Positions 37,401-46,736 of a stretch of DNA of 64,000 nt are shown piece after piece. The position numbers and the translations under genes were made by a program. The stretch lies in contig NZ_VUYU01000006.1 of the NCBI RefSeq assembly GCF_011682065.1, forward strand, positions 124,001-188,000. The letters are read 5' to 3'. The notes under the pieces are model-generated. The model searched no databases, was not told the DNA's origin, and was given only the letters and a program-made list of their open reading frames with translations. The stretch's first letter is position 1. Every line of letters starts with the position of its first letter. The stretch is from Massilia rubra. GTDB taxonomy: Bacteria > Pseudomonadota > Gammaproteobacteria > Burkholderiales > Burkholderiaceae_D.

Positions 37401-37680
37401 TCTGGCCGCCCATGGTCGGCAGGATGGCGTCGGGACGCTCCTTGGCGATGATGCGCTCGACGACCTTCCAGGTGATCGGCTCGATGTAGGTCACGTCCGC
37501 CATTTCCGGGTCGGTCATGATGGTCGCCGGGTTGCTGTTGACGAGGATGACTTTATAGCCCTCCTCGCGCAGCGCCTTGCACGCCTGGGCGCCGGAATAA
37601 TCGAACTCGCAAGCCTGGCCGATGATGATCGGGCCTGCGCCAATAATCAGAATACTTTTAATGTCACTACGCTTTGGCAT
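34450..37680 (-). CDS. carB: Carbamoyl-phosphate synthase large subunit
   Basis: A 1076-residue enzyme that makes carbamoyl phosphate for pyrimidine and arginine synthesis from bicarbonate, ATP and the ammonia delivered by CarA. Two homologous ATP-grasp halves are seen (first from [24 protein letters not shown], second from [22 protein letters not shown]), followed by a C-terminal MGS-like allosteric domain. Length is normal. It is separated from carA by 1 bp. Confidence 0.98.
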   Translation of the reverse strand: MPKRSDIKSILIIGAGPIIIGQACEFDYSGAQACKALREEGYKVILVNSNPATIMTDPEMADVTYIEPITWKVVERIIAKERPDAILPTMGGQTALNCALDLHNNGVLKQYNVELIGASPEAIDKAEDRSKFKQAMTKIGLGSARSGVAHSMEESWAVQREMGFPTIIRPSFTMGGTGGGIAYNEEEFETICKRGLEASPTKELLIEESLIGWKEYEMEVVRDKADNCIIICSIENLDAMGVHTGDSITVAPAQTLTDKEYQIMRNASLAVLREIGVDTGGSNVQFAINPADGRMIVIEMNPRVSRSSALASKATGFPIAKIAAKLAVGFTLDELRNEITGGATPASFEPSIDYVVVKIPRFTFEKFPAADHHLTTQMKSVGEVMAIGRTFQESFQKALRGLEVGVDGLNEKTRDREKIEEELGEPGPDRIWYVGDAFAQGFTLEEVHQLTHIDPWFLVQIKEIVDIELWLDNQKLESIDKPTLYKLKQKGFSDRRLAFLLHTSDKVVRETRHAMGIRPVYKRVDTCAAEFSTDTAYMYSTYDEECESNPSDKKKIMVLGGGPNRIGQGIEFDYCCVHAALAMREDGYETIMVNCNPETVSTDYDTSDRLYFESLTLEDVLEIVAIEKPVGVIVQYGGQTPLKLALDLEANGVPIIGTSPDMIDAAEDRERFQQMLQKMGLRQPPNRTARTEPEALALAQEIGYPLVVRPSYVLGGRAMEIVHEQRDLERYMREAVKVSHDSPVLLDRFLNDAIEVDVDCISDGETTFIGGVMEHIEQAGVHSGDSACSLPPYSLSQETIDELKRQTSLMAKGLNVIGLMNVQFAIQKTEVDGVMTDTVFVLEVNPRASRTVPFVSKATGLQLAKIAARCMVGQTLESQGITTEVVPPFYSVKEAVFPFVKFPGVDTILGPEMKSTGEVMGVGMTFGEAFVKSQMGAGVKLPESGKVFLSVKGSDKPRAVKVARDLQSMGFQVVATKGTAAVITAAGIPCQAVNKMIEGRPHIVDMIKNHEIALVINTVEEKRSAIVDSRQIRISALAARVTTYTTIAGAEAAVEGMRHLDELRVYDLQGLHKTLN

Positions 37681-37681
37681 A

Positions 37682-38851
37682 TTATTTAATCTCCGCGGCT
37701 TGCATCATGCTGATGAAGCGGTCAAACAGGTAAGCTACATCGTTCGGGCCCGGCGACGCTTCAGGGTGGCCCTGGAAGCAGAAGGCCGGCTTGTCGGTGC
37801 GGGCAAAGCCCTGCAGCGAGCCGTCGAACAGCGATACGTGGGTCACACGGCAGTTGGCCGGCAGGGTTTGCGCGTCGACCGCGAAACCGTGGTTCTGCGA
37901 GGTGATCATCACCTTGCGCGAATCGAGATCCTGCACCGGGTGGTTGGCGCCGTGGTGGCCGAACTTCATCTTGAGCGTGCGCGCGCCGGAAGCGAGCGCC
38001 ATGATCTGGTGACCGAGGCAGATGCCGAAGGTGGGGATGCCACGCTCGATCAACTCGCGGCTGGCCGCGATCGCGTAGTCGCACGGTTCCGGGTCGCCCG
38101 GGCCGTTGGCCAGGAAAATTCCGTCCGGATTGAGCGCCAGCGCATCGGCGGCGCTGGCCTGGGCCGGCAGCACGGTCACTTTGCAGCCACGTTCGGTCAG
38201 CATGCGCAGGATGTTGCGCTTGACGCCGTAGTCGAAAGCGACGACATGAAACTTGGCATCGGTCAGCTTGCCGTAGCCTTCGCCGAGCTTCCATTCGGTC
38301 TCGGTGAACTCGTAGGCGGCGGTGGTCGAGACCACCTTGGCCAGGTCCATGCCGGCAAGACCCGGGAAGGAGCGCGCCAGTTCCAGCGCCTGCACCTGCG
38401 AAGGCTCGTTGCCCTGCGTGCCGACCAAAATGGCGCCGCCCTGCGCGCCTTTTTCGCGCAACAGGCGGGTCAGCTTGCGGGTGTCGATGCCGGAGATGGC
38501 GACGATGTTTTCGGCCTTGAGGTAGTCCGACAGCGACTGGGTCGAACGGAAGTTCGACGCCAGCAGCGGCAGGTCACGGATGATCAGCCCTGCGGCGTGG
38601 ACCTTGCTTGCCTCGACGTCTTCCGGATTGACGCCCGTATTGCCGATGTGCGGATAGGTCAGCGTGACAAGCTGGCGCGAATAGCTTGGATCGGTCAGGA
38701 TTTCCTGGTAACCGGTCATGGCCGTGTTGAACACGACTTCCCCGGTAGTATGGCCGGCGGCGCCAATGGAAATACCTTTAAATATCGTTCCATCGGCGAG
38801 AGCCAGGATGGCTGGAACGGCGGGGCCAGAAAAAAATGGCGGCAAGGGCAA
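37682..38851 (-). CDS. carA: Carbamoyl-phosphate synthase small subunit
   Basis: A 389-residue glutamine amidotransferase subunit. The C-terminal class I GATase domain has the catalytic Cys in [12 protein letters not shown] and the His/Glu pair in [10 protein letters not shown]. The N-terminal domain ([14 protein letters not shown]...) contacts CarB. It heads the carAB operon. The 287 bp upstream hold the promoter; I could not identify an arginine or pyrimidine operator by eye. Confidence 0.97.
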   Translation of the reverse strand: MPLPPFFSGPAVPAILALADGTIFKGISIGAAGHTTGEVVFNTAMTGYQEILTDPSYSRQLVTLTYPHIGNTGVNPEDVEASKVHAAGLIIRDLPLLASNFRSTQSLSDYLKAENIVAISGIDTRKLTRLLREKGAQGGAILVGTQGNEPSQVQALELARSFPGLAGMDLAKVVSTTAAYEFTETEWKLGEGYGKLTDAKFHVVAFDYGVKRNILRMLTERGCKVTVLPAQASAADALALNPDGIFLANGPGDPEPCDYAIAASRELIERGIPTFGICLGHQIMALASGARTLKMKFGHHGANHPVQDLDSRKVMITSQNHGFAVDAQTLPANCRVTHVSLFDGSLQGFARTDKPAFCFQGHPEASPGPNDVAYLFDRFISMMQAAEIK

Positions 38852-39138
38852 CTCCTGATAAAGTTACCGTAGCTGCGCCACGTCAGACCGACGACCATGG
38901 TTTCCCCGGTGCGCTTAGCGCTGGGGGATGGTGTCATTTTGAATGAGGGATAGTGGGTAGTCGCTACGGTAGGTGTATGAATGGCTAAACCTCCAAATTA
39001 TAGCGCAACGCGGCCTTTCCGGCAATCGCCGGCGGATGCATTTGCATCGCTTTTCGCGCTTTTACTGGACATTGCCAACCGTCCTCTATACATTTGAGAC
39101 AGCATCCTCGGGCAAACCATTTATCAGGAAATGTGATT

Positions 39139-39552
39139 ATGTCTACATTTGGAAGAGATACGCCGATGGAGCGCCCCAACCCGGGCGGGCGGGCAGCGGT
39201 ATTCGTGCCCAAGACTAACGCGGAAGACGCCGTCAAGGAGATGCTGAAAAACGGCTCGGGCATGGTCGGCTTCGGCAACAGCGACGGCTCGGTCACGGTC
39301 TACTTCGAAAACAACCGCTTCAACGATTCGAGCCTGCACAAATGGGAAAGCAAGGTGTGGAAGGCCTACGGAAGAATGGTCGAGCTTTCGCCCACTGTTA
39401 ACAAGCTGGTGTGCGATGCCAGCAACCTGGCGCAGGTGGGATTCGTCCAGGGGCCGGAAATCGAGGTGCGCGACATGGAATTGCTGCTGGGCTGGCTGGA
39501 ACGCACCAACGCGGTCGACTCGGCGCCTGCCGGGCCGCTGATTCACGCCTGA
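39139..39552 (+). CDS. Hypothetical protein, 137 residues
   Basis: A soluble protein with no recognised family. It starts MSTFGRDTPMERPNPGGRAA behind an AGGAA ribosome site at about 39127-39131. Segments NAEDAVKEMLKNGSGMVGFG and SVTVYFENNRFNDSSLHKWESKVWKAYGRM look like a small alpha/beta domain. Neighbours are carA (divergent) and a cytochrome c gene (convergent). An ATG 15 codons upstream (39094) lacks a ribosome site. Nothing in context points to a role. Confidence 0.65.
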   Translation: MSTFGRDTPMERPNPGGRAAVFVPKTNAEDAVKEMLKNGSGMVGFGNSDGSVTVYFENNRFNDSSLHKWESKVWKAYGRMVELSPTVNKLVCDASNLAQVGFVQGPEIEVRDMELLLGWLERTNAVDSAPAGPLIHA

Positions 39553-39601
39553 GGACAAGCCCCCGCCTGGGGCGCATGCCGCGTGCGCGCCCGGCCCGCC
39601 A

Positions 39602-40351
39602 TCACTTCGACCGGCCCGAGCTCATGTAAAACACCGCATCGCGCACCTGGTCGCCCGTCAGGGCCGGCATGCCCCCTTTGGGTGGATGCGCCCTGAAGCC
39701 ATCGATCGCGTGCTTCACCAGCACATCGAAACCTTGCTTGTTACGCAGTTCCCACACCGGCCGGTCGGTCGGGCGCGGGGCGTTGACCAGGCCCTGCGCA
39801 TGACAGACCTGGCACGATTCCTCATACACCTTGCGTCCCCGCACGAGCGCGCCCGCGTGGCCGGCGGCCTCGAGCTTGCTCACGCGCGCCGGAACCATTA
39901 GGTCGAGCTCGTCGCCGGCCATTTGCAAGCCACGCTCCCCGCTTGGCAGTTCAAGTTCAGCCTGGGCATTGACGCTGCCCTGGGCGGCGGCTTTTTCCAG
40001 CAAAGCGGTGGCGTCCGCCGCCGACACAAGGTGCTTGCGCAGGCGATAACCGTACAGCGCGTAGGTCGCGTCGCCATGACCTCGATCGGAGAGCGCGGCG
40101 AGGTAGGCCAGCCCGCGTTGTTCATCAAGGGGAAACTGCCGGCCAGAGATCAGCGCCAGCCCGAGCATGTACTGGGCGCGCAGGTCGCCCGCCCTGGCGG
40201 CCTTGGTCCATGCCCGCTCGGCGGCGACAAATTTCTCCTGGCGAAACAGCTGCTCGCCGGATTCATCGCTCGCTCGCGCCGCGCCGCCGGCACTGCCGAG
40301 GATGCAGAACATGGCAAGCGACACCAGCGAGGCCTTGCATATGGTGTTCAT
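39602..40351 (-). CDS. Sel1-repeat/cytochrome c5-like exported protein
   Basis: A 249-residue periplasmic protein. A signal peptide ends near AARA (about residue 27). Residues 30-135 hold Sel1/TPR-like helical repeats (LFRQEKFVAAERAWTKAARAGD, AQYMLGLALISGRQ, ATALLEKAAAQGSVNAQ). The C-terminal 80 residues form a cytochrome c domain with CQVCH (Cys180, Cys183, His184) and a Met ligand probably in GGMPALTG. The fusion of repeats with a c-type haem is unusual; it may dock a redox module onto a partner. The start MNTICKAS at 40351 gives the better signal peptide; ATG 40366 is possible. Confidence 0.78.
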   Translation of the reverse strand: MNTICKASLVSLAMFCILGSAGGAARASDESGEQLFRQEKFVAAERAWTKAARAGDLRAQYMLGLALISGRQFPLDEQRGLAYLAALSDRGHGDATYALYGYRLRKHLVSAADATALLEKAAAQGSVNAQAELELPSGERGLQMAGDELDLMVPARVSKLEAAGHAGALVRGRKVYEESCQVCHAQGLVNAPRPTDRPVWELRNKQGFDVLVKHAIDGFRAHPPKGGMPALTGDQVRDAVFYMSSGRSK

Positions 40352-40391
40352 AGCGCTCCTTAACATCGTCAGGCGCCGAGGCGGGGCCTGT

Positions 40392-40868
40392 TTACAAACC
40401 CAGCGCGCTCAGCCCCGGATGATCGTCCGGGCGGCGCCCGAGCGGCCAATGGAACTTGCGCTCCTGCTCGCGGATCGGCAGGTCGTTGATGCTGGCGTGG
40501 CGCAGCGCCATCAAGCCGTGCTGGTCGAATTCCCAATTCTCGTTGCCGTAGGAGCGGAACCAGTTGCCGGCGTCGTCGCGCCACTCGTAGGCGAAACGCA
40601 CGGCGATGCGGTTGCCGCCGAAGGCCCACAACTCCTTGATCAAGCGATAGTCGAGTTCGCGCACCCATTTACGCGTCAGCAGGCCGACGATGGCCTCGCG
40701 CCCGGTGACGAATTCGGCGCGGTTGCGCCAGCGGCTGGCGGCGGTGTAGGCCAGCGCCACGCGGGCCGGATCGCGCGAGTTCCAGCCATCTTCGGCCAGG
40801 CGCACCTTGAGCGTGGCCGATTCGTGGGTAAAGGCAGGCAGGGGCGGACGGTTTTCCGATTCAGTCAT
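40392..40868 (-). CDS. DUF1348 (NTF2-like) protein
   Basis: A 158-residue protein of the DUF1348 nuclear-transport-factor-2-like family, seen from [49 protein letters not shown] and [25 protein letters not shown]. The fold usually binds a small ligand in a cone-shaped cavity, but members of this family have no established reaction. It is monocistronic or loosely linked with the cytochrome gene downstream. Confidence 0.85.
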   Translation of the reverse strand: MTESENRPPLPAFTHESATLKVRLAEDGWNSRDPARVALAYTAASRWRNRAEFVTGREAIVGLLTRKWVRELDYRLIKELWAFGGNRIAVRFAYEWRDDAGNWFRSYGNENWEFDQHGLMALRHASINDLPIREQERKFHWPLGRRPDDHPGLSALGL

Positions 40869-40971
40869 GTGGATTCTCCTGGAGGGGGAAGCACAGAATA
40901 AGCGATCGCATCCGAACCGGCCCTGCGCAGAGCCGCCCCGAAAACCGGATCAGGGCGGCCGTCGCCCTTCT

Positions 40972-41379
40972 TTATTGCGCCAGCGCGGCGATACCGGCCT
41001 TGGCGATCTGCGCATCCTGGTCCGATTTCACGCCCGAGACGCCGACGGCGCCGATCACGTGACCGTCCACGATCACCGGCACGCCACCTTCGAGCATGCC
41101 TTCGATGAACGGCACCGTCAGGAACGCTGTGCGGCCGTTGTTGATGATGTCTTCATAGACCTTGCTCTCGCGCCGGCCCAGCGCCGCCGTCTTGGCCTTG
41201 GACGGTGCAATGTGCGACGACAATGGCGCGGCGCCGTCCAGGCGTTGCAAGGACAGCAGATGGCCGCCATCGTCGCAGATGGCGATGGTCACCGCCCAGT
41301 TGTTGGCAACGGCTTCGGCTTGCGCGGCGGCGGCGATTTTCTGGACGTCGGCGAAGTTCAGGTACGGTTTCGATGGCAT
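40972..41379 (-). CDS. GlcG/HbpS-like haem-binding family protein
   Basis: A 135-residue protein of the GlcG/HbpS (DUF336) family. It has ICDDGGHLLSLQRLDGA, SKAKTAALGRRES and the GGVPVIVDGHVIGAVGVSG core. Members bind haem or small organic acids or cofactors and occur in operons for glycolate or diol use. Start MPSKPYLNF at 41379 is preferred over a longer reading. No signal peptide is visible. The specific ligand is unknown. Confidence 0.83.
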   Translation of the reverse strand: MPSKPYLNFADVQKIAAAAQAEAVANNWAVTIAICDDGGHLLSLQRLDGAAPLSSHIAPSKAKTAALGRRESKVYEDIINNGRTAFLTVPFIEGMLEGGVPVIVDGHVIGAVGVSGVKSDQDAQIAKAGIAALAQ

Positions 41380-41456
41380 GTTGATATCCCAAGTGATTAA
41401 TGCGGGCAATTTTACGGCAAGCGCGCGGCCTGCCGATATCGGATTGGCTATAGCCC

Positions 41457-42368
41457 TTATGACTGCTGGCGCGCCTTGAGCTTGGCTTTGATCTGCGGCA
41501 TCACCGCCGCGGCGGCCTGCTCGCCGGCCATGATGGCACGGTTGCGGCCGGCAAAGTCGTTGCTGCCCATTTTCGGCAGGTTCGGCGTAATGACCACATC
41601 CGCATCCTTGAGCTCGTAGTGATTGAGGCGCTGGCCCATGATGGCGAAGGTCTGCATCAGCACTTCGAGCGAGCTGACAGCCGCCTGCGCATCGGTCTGG
41701 CTCGAAATATTGACCGCGATAATGAAATCAGCGCCCATTTCGCGCGCGAAGCGCACTGGCACCGGCGCCACCAGGCCGCCATCGACATACGAGCGGTCAC
41801 CAATGCGCACCGGCTGGAACACGCTCGGCACGGACGAGGAAGCACGCACCGCCTGCCCTGTGTTGCCGCGCCTGAACAGGATCGGCTGACCGTTGTTGAG
41901 GTCGGTCGCAACGGCGCCGAAAGGGATCTTGAGCTTTTCGATCGGCACGTTCTTGACGGCCTTGTTCACGTAATTCTGCAGGGCGTCGCCCTTGAGCACG
42001 CCGGACGACTTGCCGAACAGCGGCATGGCCCAGTCAGAAATTTCGGCCTCATCCATTTCCATGGCGGTCTTTTGCAGGGCGAAGCCATCGTTGCCGGCGG
42101 CATACATGGCGCCGACCACGCTGCCGGCGCTGGTGCCGACCACGACATCGGCAAAGATGCCCTGCGCTTCGAGCGCCTTGATCACGCCAATGTGGGCGAA
42201 GCCGCGCGCGGCGCCGCCACCCAAGGCCAGGCCGATGCGGATTTTCTTGGGCACGGCGGCGGCGGCCGGTTGCAGCACGGCGGCCGGTTTGGTGGCGGGA
42301 GGAGTGGTCGTACCGCAGCCGGCGAGCAACACGGCGAGGGCGATCAGGGAACGGCGTTTGGTGAACAT
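41457..42368 (-). CDS. Patatin-like phospholipase, lipoprotein
   Basis: A 303-residue lipoprotein. The N-terminus MFTKRRSLIALAVLLAGC has a lipobox with Cys18. The patatin domain shows the oxyanion loop LALGGGAARGFAHIGV, the nucleophile Ser80 in GTSAG and the catalytic Asp in YVDGGLVAPVP. Related bacterial proteins (RssA/NTE-like) are acyl hydrolases acting on membrane phospholipids. The start at 42368 was chosen for the lipoprotein signal. It borders the low-GC SEFIR island. Confidence 0.88.
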   Translation of the reverse strand: MFTKRRSLIALAVLLAGCGTTTPPATKPAAVLQPAAAAVPKKIRIGLALGGGAARGFAHIGVIKALEAQGIFADVVVGTSAGSVVGAMYAAGNDGFALQKTAMEMDEAEISDWAMPLFGKSSGVLKGDALQNYVNKAVKNVPIEKLKIPFGAVATDLNNGQPILFRRGNTGQAVRASSSVPSVFQPVRIGDRSYVDGGLVAPVPVRFAREMGADFIIAVNISSQTDAQAAVSSLEVLMQTFAIMGQRLNHYELKDADVVITPNLPKMGSNDFAGRNRAIMAGEQAAAAVMPQIKAKLKARQQS

Positions 42369-43090
42369 AGTGGTCGTCAAAGAAGCGAAGACCACGATTG
42401 TACCTGCTCCCGGGAACGCAAGGCTGTCGGCGGGAGAGCATAGTTTATTGGGTCTGCAATAAAAGGGCATAATTGCTTATGCCAAAAAAACAATGCTGGC
42501 AATGATCCGTAGGGGCAGCGAGCTCATCCACGTTTAAGTTAGTCGAAGCAGTATCCAACAAACTGAGGCCGTTTTTTACGTTGTGCTGGTGTAGTGCATG
42601 AATTCAAAATATGTGTGGGTTTGTTCGGCCCGCGAAGCTTGTAGGTATGACGCAAACAACCGCTCATCGCCTACGGCCTTGGCCAAATTTTTCCAAGGCA
42701 TTCCGCGCTTTGATCATTCAGCGCCAAACGCGCCCAAGGGGACCGGTGGCGCGCGATTGAGCAAGAAAGCGGTACAGACGTCCTTAAGCGACAACGATGT
42801 GCGCGCCTTTCGCAGCGCCTCTGACAACATCGTTTGCGAGGCGATCTGCTCAATCCAGAAGTCAGCAAAGGTCAAACCGGGCGATACAAAGAATCCGACG
42901 CTATAAACCACCCCGCCGCCTGCGCCCGCCTGGCGAAGTCATATTGAGCTTCCTAAGCTAATTTATCGTGTCGTTGACGAACCGCCAAGGTGCGCGTCTA
43001 TTGGAAGGTCTTTCCCATAATCACGTAGCAGCTGACACATTCAAGTAAGGAAATTGAGTCGACACATAGTCAAATATCCGCAGCGGCGCG
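42369..43090. other. Low-GC intergenic stretch at the island's left edge
   Basis: No gene is firmly supported. Two overlapping weak readings exist: 42598-42906 on the plus strand (102 residues) and 42714-42911 on the minus strand (65 residues, beginning MVYSVGFFVSPGLTFADFW). Neither shows a domain or a good ribosome site. Base composition here is clearly lower in GC than the neighbouring patatin gene, matching the SEFIR gene, so this is probably part of the same imported segment. Confidence 0.35.
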
Positions 43091-44548
43091 TCATTTCACT
43101 AATTCGTTGAAGTTGATTGCCTCCAAAAAGTTGAAGTTATCATGGAATCCGCCATTCCGGCCAAGCTCCGGGAATCTTGTTGTTGCGGTTTCCAGTCGAG
43201 CCTGCAAATCGCGACCGGAAGTAACGCCAATTGCGGTGCGAATACCGGTTCGGGTGTCTTCATCTGCGGCGCGAAGGAACATTTTGAACTTATTTCCGTA
43301 GGACGAGTAAATGGTGGTCCGCGCTCTCCAGATCCGTGGCCATTCGCCGGCAGGCGTGGGGGGAAATGACGATGCAACTGAACCCAACATGAGAAAAACG
43401 TCAGCCTCCATGATCTCAGGGAAAGAAGCTTTATCTGTCGAGCAACGCTCCTTCAATATATCTGCGACTACGGAGACTCGCTTCAACGTCAATCGTCTGT
43501 TCCGATGCTCGTCAAGCGAGACCATCTCCTTATCGAAAGCGACAAAGGTTTCCGCTGCGGTAGCGCTTTGACGAGAACTTTGAATTACGTAGACTGCGCT
43601 CATAAGGCGCCGTAGGCACTTCCAACAACTGTGTCGTAGAAGGGCAGCAGCTTGAATTAAGAACGCTTCGTAAGCAAAGAAGTAGTACAGGTCAGCCCAG
43701 CCAGGGTAAAAGCTTCCCTGATTTGTAGGTGGACCGAAATGTGCGCCCAATCCCTCCATCAGCTTAAGAAATGGGGCCAAAGAACTTGTGTCGTCCCCCG
43801 AAAATGCAGCCACGCCTTCTACATACTCAGCCAGTTGGTCCCGCAGCGATTTAGTAGACGAAATAGCTTGAAACACCCCTTCATCATAATCATCTCCTTC
43901 AGGGGTAACATATAGCTTAGTAACTTCCGAGAGCAGGCTTTTGATAAAAAGTGCTTCGAGGCCATGGCGGTTTGGCTTGCCATCTTGAATTGCCCGTAGC
44001 GCGGCACCAAGCTCCTTCACATAGCTTGCTCCTGAGCTTGAGACAAAGTATGGTACGCCGCCGAGTTTCGGTTTTTGATGGAACGGCTGCTCGTAAATCA
44101 ATCGAAGGAGCTCATCCAGTCCAGCGCCATACTGTTCGTCGTTGGATACGTCGATGTAGATCAGTCCTTTCATGAACACAGGAAGGCATGGATGTCCGTC
44201 GTCGTCGTATTCACAGACCACAGGGACGAATTTAGTCTGCTTCACTCGGCCATACAGCTCTTGCGAAATGATTTGGGATTCTGTGCCGACGCCGCCCGCC
44301 CGTGAGTTGGCCTTCTCTTGGTATTTCCGGTCACAGATTACCAGCACCTTATTGACGCTAGGGTCCACTACCATTGATTCCATGAATACGTATTTGTCGT
44401 GTCCCGGCTTAAGGTCCCACTTATCCAGAACTGCGTCAATTCCATGACCGCGCAAAGTTGTCGCAAAGTCAATTACAAATTGCTCATGTTCTGGCGTCGT
44501 CCAGCTATAGGAAATAAAAACTTTGGGGTGCTCAGTGGATGCGCTCAT
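43091..44548 (-). CDS. SEFIR-domain protein, candidate anti-phage effector
   Basis: A 485-residue protein. Residues 8-150 form a SEFIR (TIR-related) domain: KVFISYSWTTPEHEQFVIDF, LRGHGIDAVLDKWDLKPGHDKY, VNKVLVICDRKYQEKA and ESQIISQELYG. The rest (about 150-485) is a helical region I cannot assign, possibly a sensor. A bacterial SEFIR protein has been described as an abortive-infection defence that depletes NAD; a stand-alone gene fits that model. The gene is lower in GC than its surroundings and is flanked by a decayed IS5-type transposase, signs of transfer. Defence activity here is inference. Confidence 0.8.
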   Translation of the reverse strand: MSASTEHPKVFISYSWTTPEHEQFVIDFATTLRGHGIDAVLDKWDLKPGHDKYVFMESMVVDPSVNKVLVICDRKYQEKANSRAGGVGTESQIISQELYGRVKQTKFVPVVCEYDDDGHPCLPVFMKGLIYIDVSNDEQYGAGLDELLRLIYEQPFHQKPKLGGVPYFVSSSGASYVKELGAALRAIQDGKPNRHGLEALFIKSLLSEVTKLYVTPEGDDYDEGVFQAISSTKSLRDQLAEYVEGVAAFSGDDTSSLAPFLKLMEGLGAHFGPPTNQGSFYPGWADLYYFFAYEAFLIQAAALLRHSCWKCLRRLMSAVYVIQSSRQSATAAETFVAFDKEMVSLDEHRNRRLTLKRVSVVADILKERCSTDKASFPEIMEADVFLMLGSVASSFPPTPAGEWPRIWRARTTIYSSYGNKFKMFLRAADEDTRTGIRTAIGVTSGRDLQARLETATTRFPELGRNGGFHDNFNFLEAINFNELVK

Positions 44549-44689
44549 ATGGACAGTCTATTCAGATCAGAACAGTTAGATCCCCGTACCTCAATCGAGG
44601 TCAGTGGGAAATGGGTGCGTAAAGCACTCCTCAGATATTCAGAATTCAAACTTTGTTTAGGCCCCACTTTGCCTGAATAGCTGCGCGAT

Positions 44690-44994
44690 GGCAAGAAGCA
44701 TGACAGCTTGCACCTAATATCGGGCGCGGTTTCCAGGCCCAGATCGATACCGACAAATGCACGAATGGACTGGCTGTCATAGATCGCATCTTCAATGCCT
44801 TCATCAGACAGACCGAAGCACTGCTGTGCCACATACATGTGCAGCATGCGCGCCAGTCCGATTGGCGGACGACCTGCGCCCACCAACTTTGGATAGAACG
44901 GTTCAATCAGCTTGTGCAGCTTCTCCCATGGCGATACGCTGTCGATCTCGGCGAGAAAACGGTCGCGCCGTGTCAGCTTCTTCTTGGAAGCGTA
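44690..44994 (-). pseudogene. IS5-family transposase remnant
   Basis: The minus-strand reading from 44994 (YASKKKLTRRDRFLAEIDSV, SPWEKLHKLIEPFYPK, GRPPIGLARMLHMYVAQQCF, GLSDEGIEDAIYDSQSIRAF) matches the N-terminal dimerisation/DUF772 part of IS5-type transposases. A stop codon lies directly upstream at 44995-44997, the start is missing, and the similarity ends near DLGLETAPD, so the catalytic DDE domain is absent. No terminal inverted repeats were found. It marks an old insertion at the right edge of the SEFIR island. Confidence 0.8.
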
Positions 44995-45098
44995 TTAGAG
45001 GTCAGAAAAACTCTTTTGCATGATCGGTGGCGAGGCGGTTGGATACCTCGATATTGTCTCAGGTCGTCGCCCCGCCGGGGGCATGGGTGGCGGAGTAA

Positions 45099-45314
45099 AT
45101 CAGCGCCTCCCTGGAGGCCGCCATTGGCATACCTGTCGCCAGAAAACATCAGGAAGTATTCCTCATCACGGAACCGGCAGCCAATACCACCGCCGATCAG
45201 GAAGTATTCCTCATCACGGAACCGGCAGCCAATACCACCGCCAAGCTGACCGACTTCATCCAGAACTTCCAGCACGACGGCAAATGGCTTACGCCGCCGG
45301 CAGCGACACGATAA
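45099..45314 (+). pseudogene. Possible gene tail with an internal duplicated 16-codon unit
   Basis: A plus-strand reading between stop codons looks protein-like (ISASLEAAIGIPVARKHQEV, then FLITEPAANTTA twice, then KLTDFIQNFQHDGKWL, stop at 45312-45314). It has no clear start, and its end overlaps the phoR 3' end by 26 bp. It may be the last part of an old gene cut by the island boundary. No family is recognised. Confidence 0.35.
45148..45242. repeat. 48-bp tandem duplication
   Basis: Two adjacent identical copies (45148-45195 and 45196-45242, the last base differing) of a unit starting ATCAGGAAGTATTCCTCATC. The unit is a multiple of three, so reading frames are kept. It lies between the IS5 remnant and phoR and suggests slippage or repair at an insertion site. 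Confidence 0.85.
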
Positions 45315-46569
45315 AACTGCTGCCCTTGCCCGCTTCCGACTTGATGGTCAGGTTGCCGCCGTGGCGCAGCAGCACGTGCTTAACGATCGCCAGGCCCAGT
45401 CCTGTGCCCTGGGTTTCGCGCGAGCGGCTCTTGTCGACCCGGTAAAACCGTTCGGTCAGGCGCGCGATGTGCTTCTGGTCGATGCCGATGCCGGTATCGC
45501 TGGCCACGAACTGCGGTCCATTCGGACCCATTTGCCAGGCCAGGTGTACGGTGCCGCCCGGCGGCGTGTAGCGCACCGCGTTCGAGGCCAGGTTGCCGAA
45601 GGCGCTGCGCAATTCTTCCGCATTGCCCGAAATGCCCGGCCCATTCACGCTCGACGTGATCTGGTGCTTGCCGCCCGACAGCGCCCTCGCCTCCTGCACC
45701 ACCTGCTCCATCAGCGCGGCAATATCGACCGATTCGCTGCGCAAGGGGTAATCCATCGATTCCAGGCGCGACAGGGTCAGCATGTCTTCGATCAGGCGCT
45801 GCATGCGGTGGCCCTGCTCGGTCATCAGTTTCAGGTGCGACATGCGCGTTTCCGGGTCGAGGTTCATTTCGCTCGACGCGATTTCCAAAAAGCCGACGAT
45901 CACCGTCAGCGGCGTGCGCAGTTCGTGCGAGGCGTTGGCGATGAAGTCGCGCCGCATTTCCTCGATGCGCTGGGTTTCGGTGGCGTCGTGCGTGACCAGG
46001 ATCTGGCGGCGGTTTTCGAAAGGGATGATCTGGCAGATCAGCTTGCGGTCGCGAAAACTCAGGGTCAGCGGGTTTTCGTAGCGGCCGAGGATGATGTAGT
46101 CGATGAAATCCGGATGGCGGATCAGGTTGGTGACGCGCATGCCCTTGTCGCGTTCCAGGGTCAGGCCCAGGTGGCGTTCGGCGGCCGGGTTGCACCATTC
46201 GAGGAACAGCACGTCGTCCATGATGGCCACGCCGTCGGGCAGCAGGTGCATGGCCTGGCGAAAACGGGCCAGCCATTCGGTCAGCTCGGCCTGGTTACGT
46301 TCGTCGTCGCGGCGCAGGCGGTACAGGCGCGAGAAGATATTGGTCCAGGAACCCCAGCCGTCGGGCAGCTTGCCGGAATGCGGGTCGTCCAGCCAGTTAC
46401 CGAGCTGGTGCAGGTAAGAGAGCTGGATGAACAGCAGGACGAAGACGGACAAAAAGGCGACGGCCAGGCCGTAGACCAGCCCGAACAGCCACCAGAAGAC
46501 GCCCGCGCCAAGCAGGATGAAGCTCATGCGCAACAGCGCGGGGATCCAGAACAGCAGTTTGGGGTTCAT
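45289..46569 (-). CDS. phoR: Phosphate regulon sensor kinase PhoR
   Basis: A 426-residue histidine kinase. Two N-terminal membrane segments (MSFILLGAGVFWWLFGLVYG, LAVAFLSVFVLLFIQL), a PAS domain (HLLPDGVAIMDDVLFLEWCN), the HisKA box with phospho-acceptor His215 (FIANASHELRTPLTV) and HATPase_c motifs (NLASNAVRYTPPGG, SDTGIGIDQKH, GTGLGLAIVKH) are present. It phosphorylates PhoB when phosphate is low and is restrained by PhoU/Pst. It is the last gene of pstSCAB-phoU-phoB-phoR, separated from phoB by a long inverted repeat. Confidence 0.95.
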   Translation of the reverse strand: MNPKLLFWIPALLRMSFILLGAGVFWWLFGLVYGLAVAFLSVFVLLFIQLSYLHQLGNWLDDPHSGKLPDGWGSWTNIFSRLYRLRRDDERNQAELTEWLARFRQAMHLLPDGVAIMDDVLFLEWCNPAAERHLGLTLERDKGMRVTNLIRHPDFIDYIILGRYENPLTLSFRDRKLICQIIPFENRRQILVTHDATETQRIEEMRRDFIANASHELRTPLTVIVGFLEIASSEMNLDPETRMSHLKLMTEQGHRMQRLIEDMLTLSRLESMDYPLRSESVDIAALMEQVVQEARALSGGKHQITSSVNGPGISGNAEELRSAFGNLASNAVRYTPPGGTVHLAWQMGPNGPQFVASDTGIGIDQKHIARLTERFYRVDKSRSRETQGTGLGLAIVKHVLLRHGGNLTIKSEAGKGSSFIVSLPAA

Positions 46570-46603
46570 GTTGCGGGGGGTGTCCTTTGTTCAAGCTACT
46601 ACC

Positions 46604-46695
46604 CCGTCGTTCCCGAGAAGGCGGGAACCCAAGGTTCCATGAGCAGCCACGAGAAGCGCTGCGAACTTGGGTTCCCGCCTTCGCGGGAACGACGG
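46604..46695. repeat. Long inverted repeat, dispersed copy 2 of 3
   Basis: Arms CCGTCGTTCCCGAGAAGGCG and CGCCTTCGCGGGAACGACGG pair almost perfectly, with GGAACCCAAG and CTTGGGTTCC extending the stem; the loop is about 35 bases. It lies between phoB and phoR, so it could lower phoR expression relative to phoB by ending or processing the transcript. Confidence 0.85.
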
Positions 46696-46736
46696 GCGGA
46701 AAGCGGCGGATTACGCTACTAAATACGAATACAACA

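Noticed and set aside
34651-37689. A 1012-codon plus-strand open frame opposite carB
   Set aside because: carB is certain on the minus strand; the antisense frame has the biased composition of a shadow and no domain.
42598-42906. Plus-strand 102-codon gene
   Set aside because: No ribosome site, no domain, and an equally plausible frame on the other strand covers much of it.
43091-44548. Part of a multi-gene defence system such as CBASS or Thoeris
   Set aside because: No cyclase, second effector or sensor gene is adjacent; only an IS remnant and intergenic DNA flank it.
45148-45242. CRISPR-like repeat
   Set aside because: Only two directly adjacent copies with no spacer and no cas genes; a simple tandem duplication.
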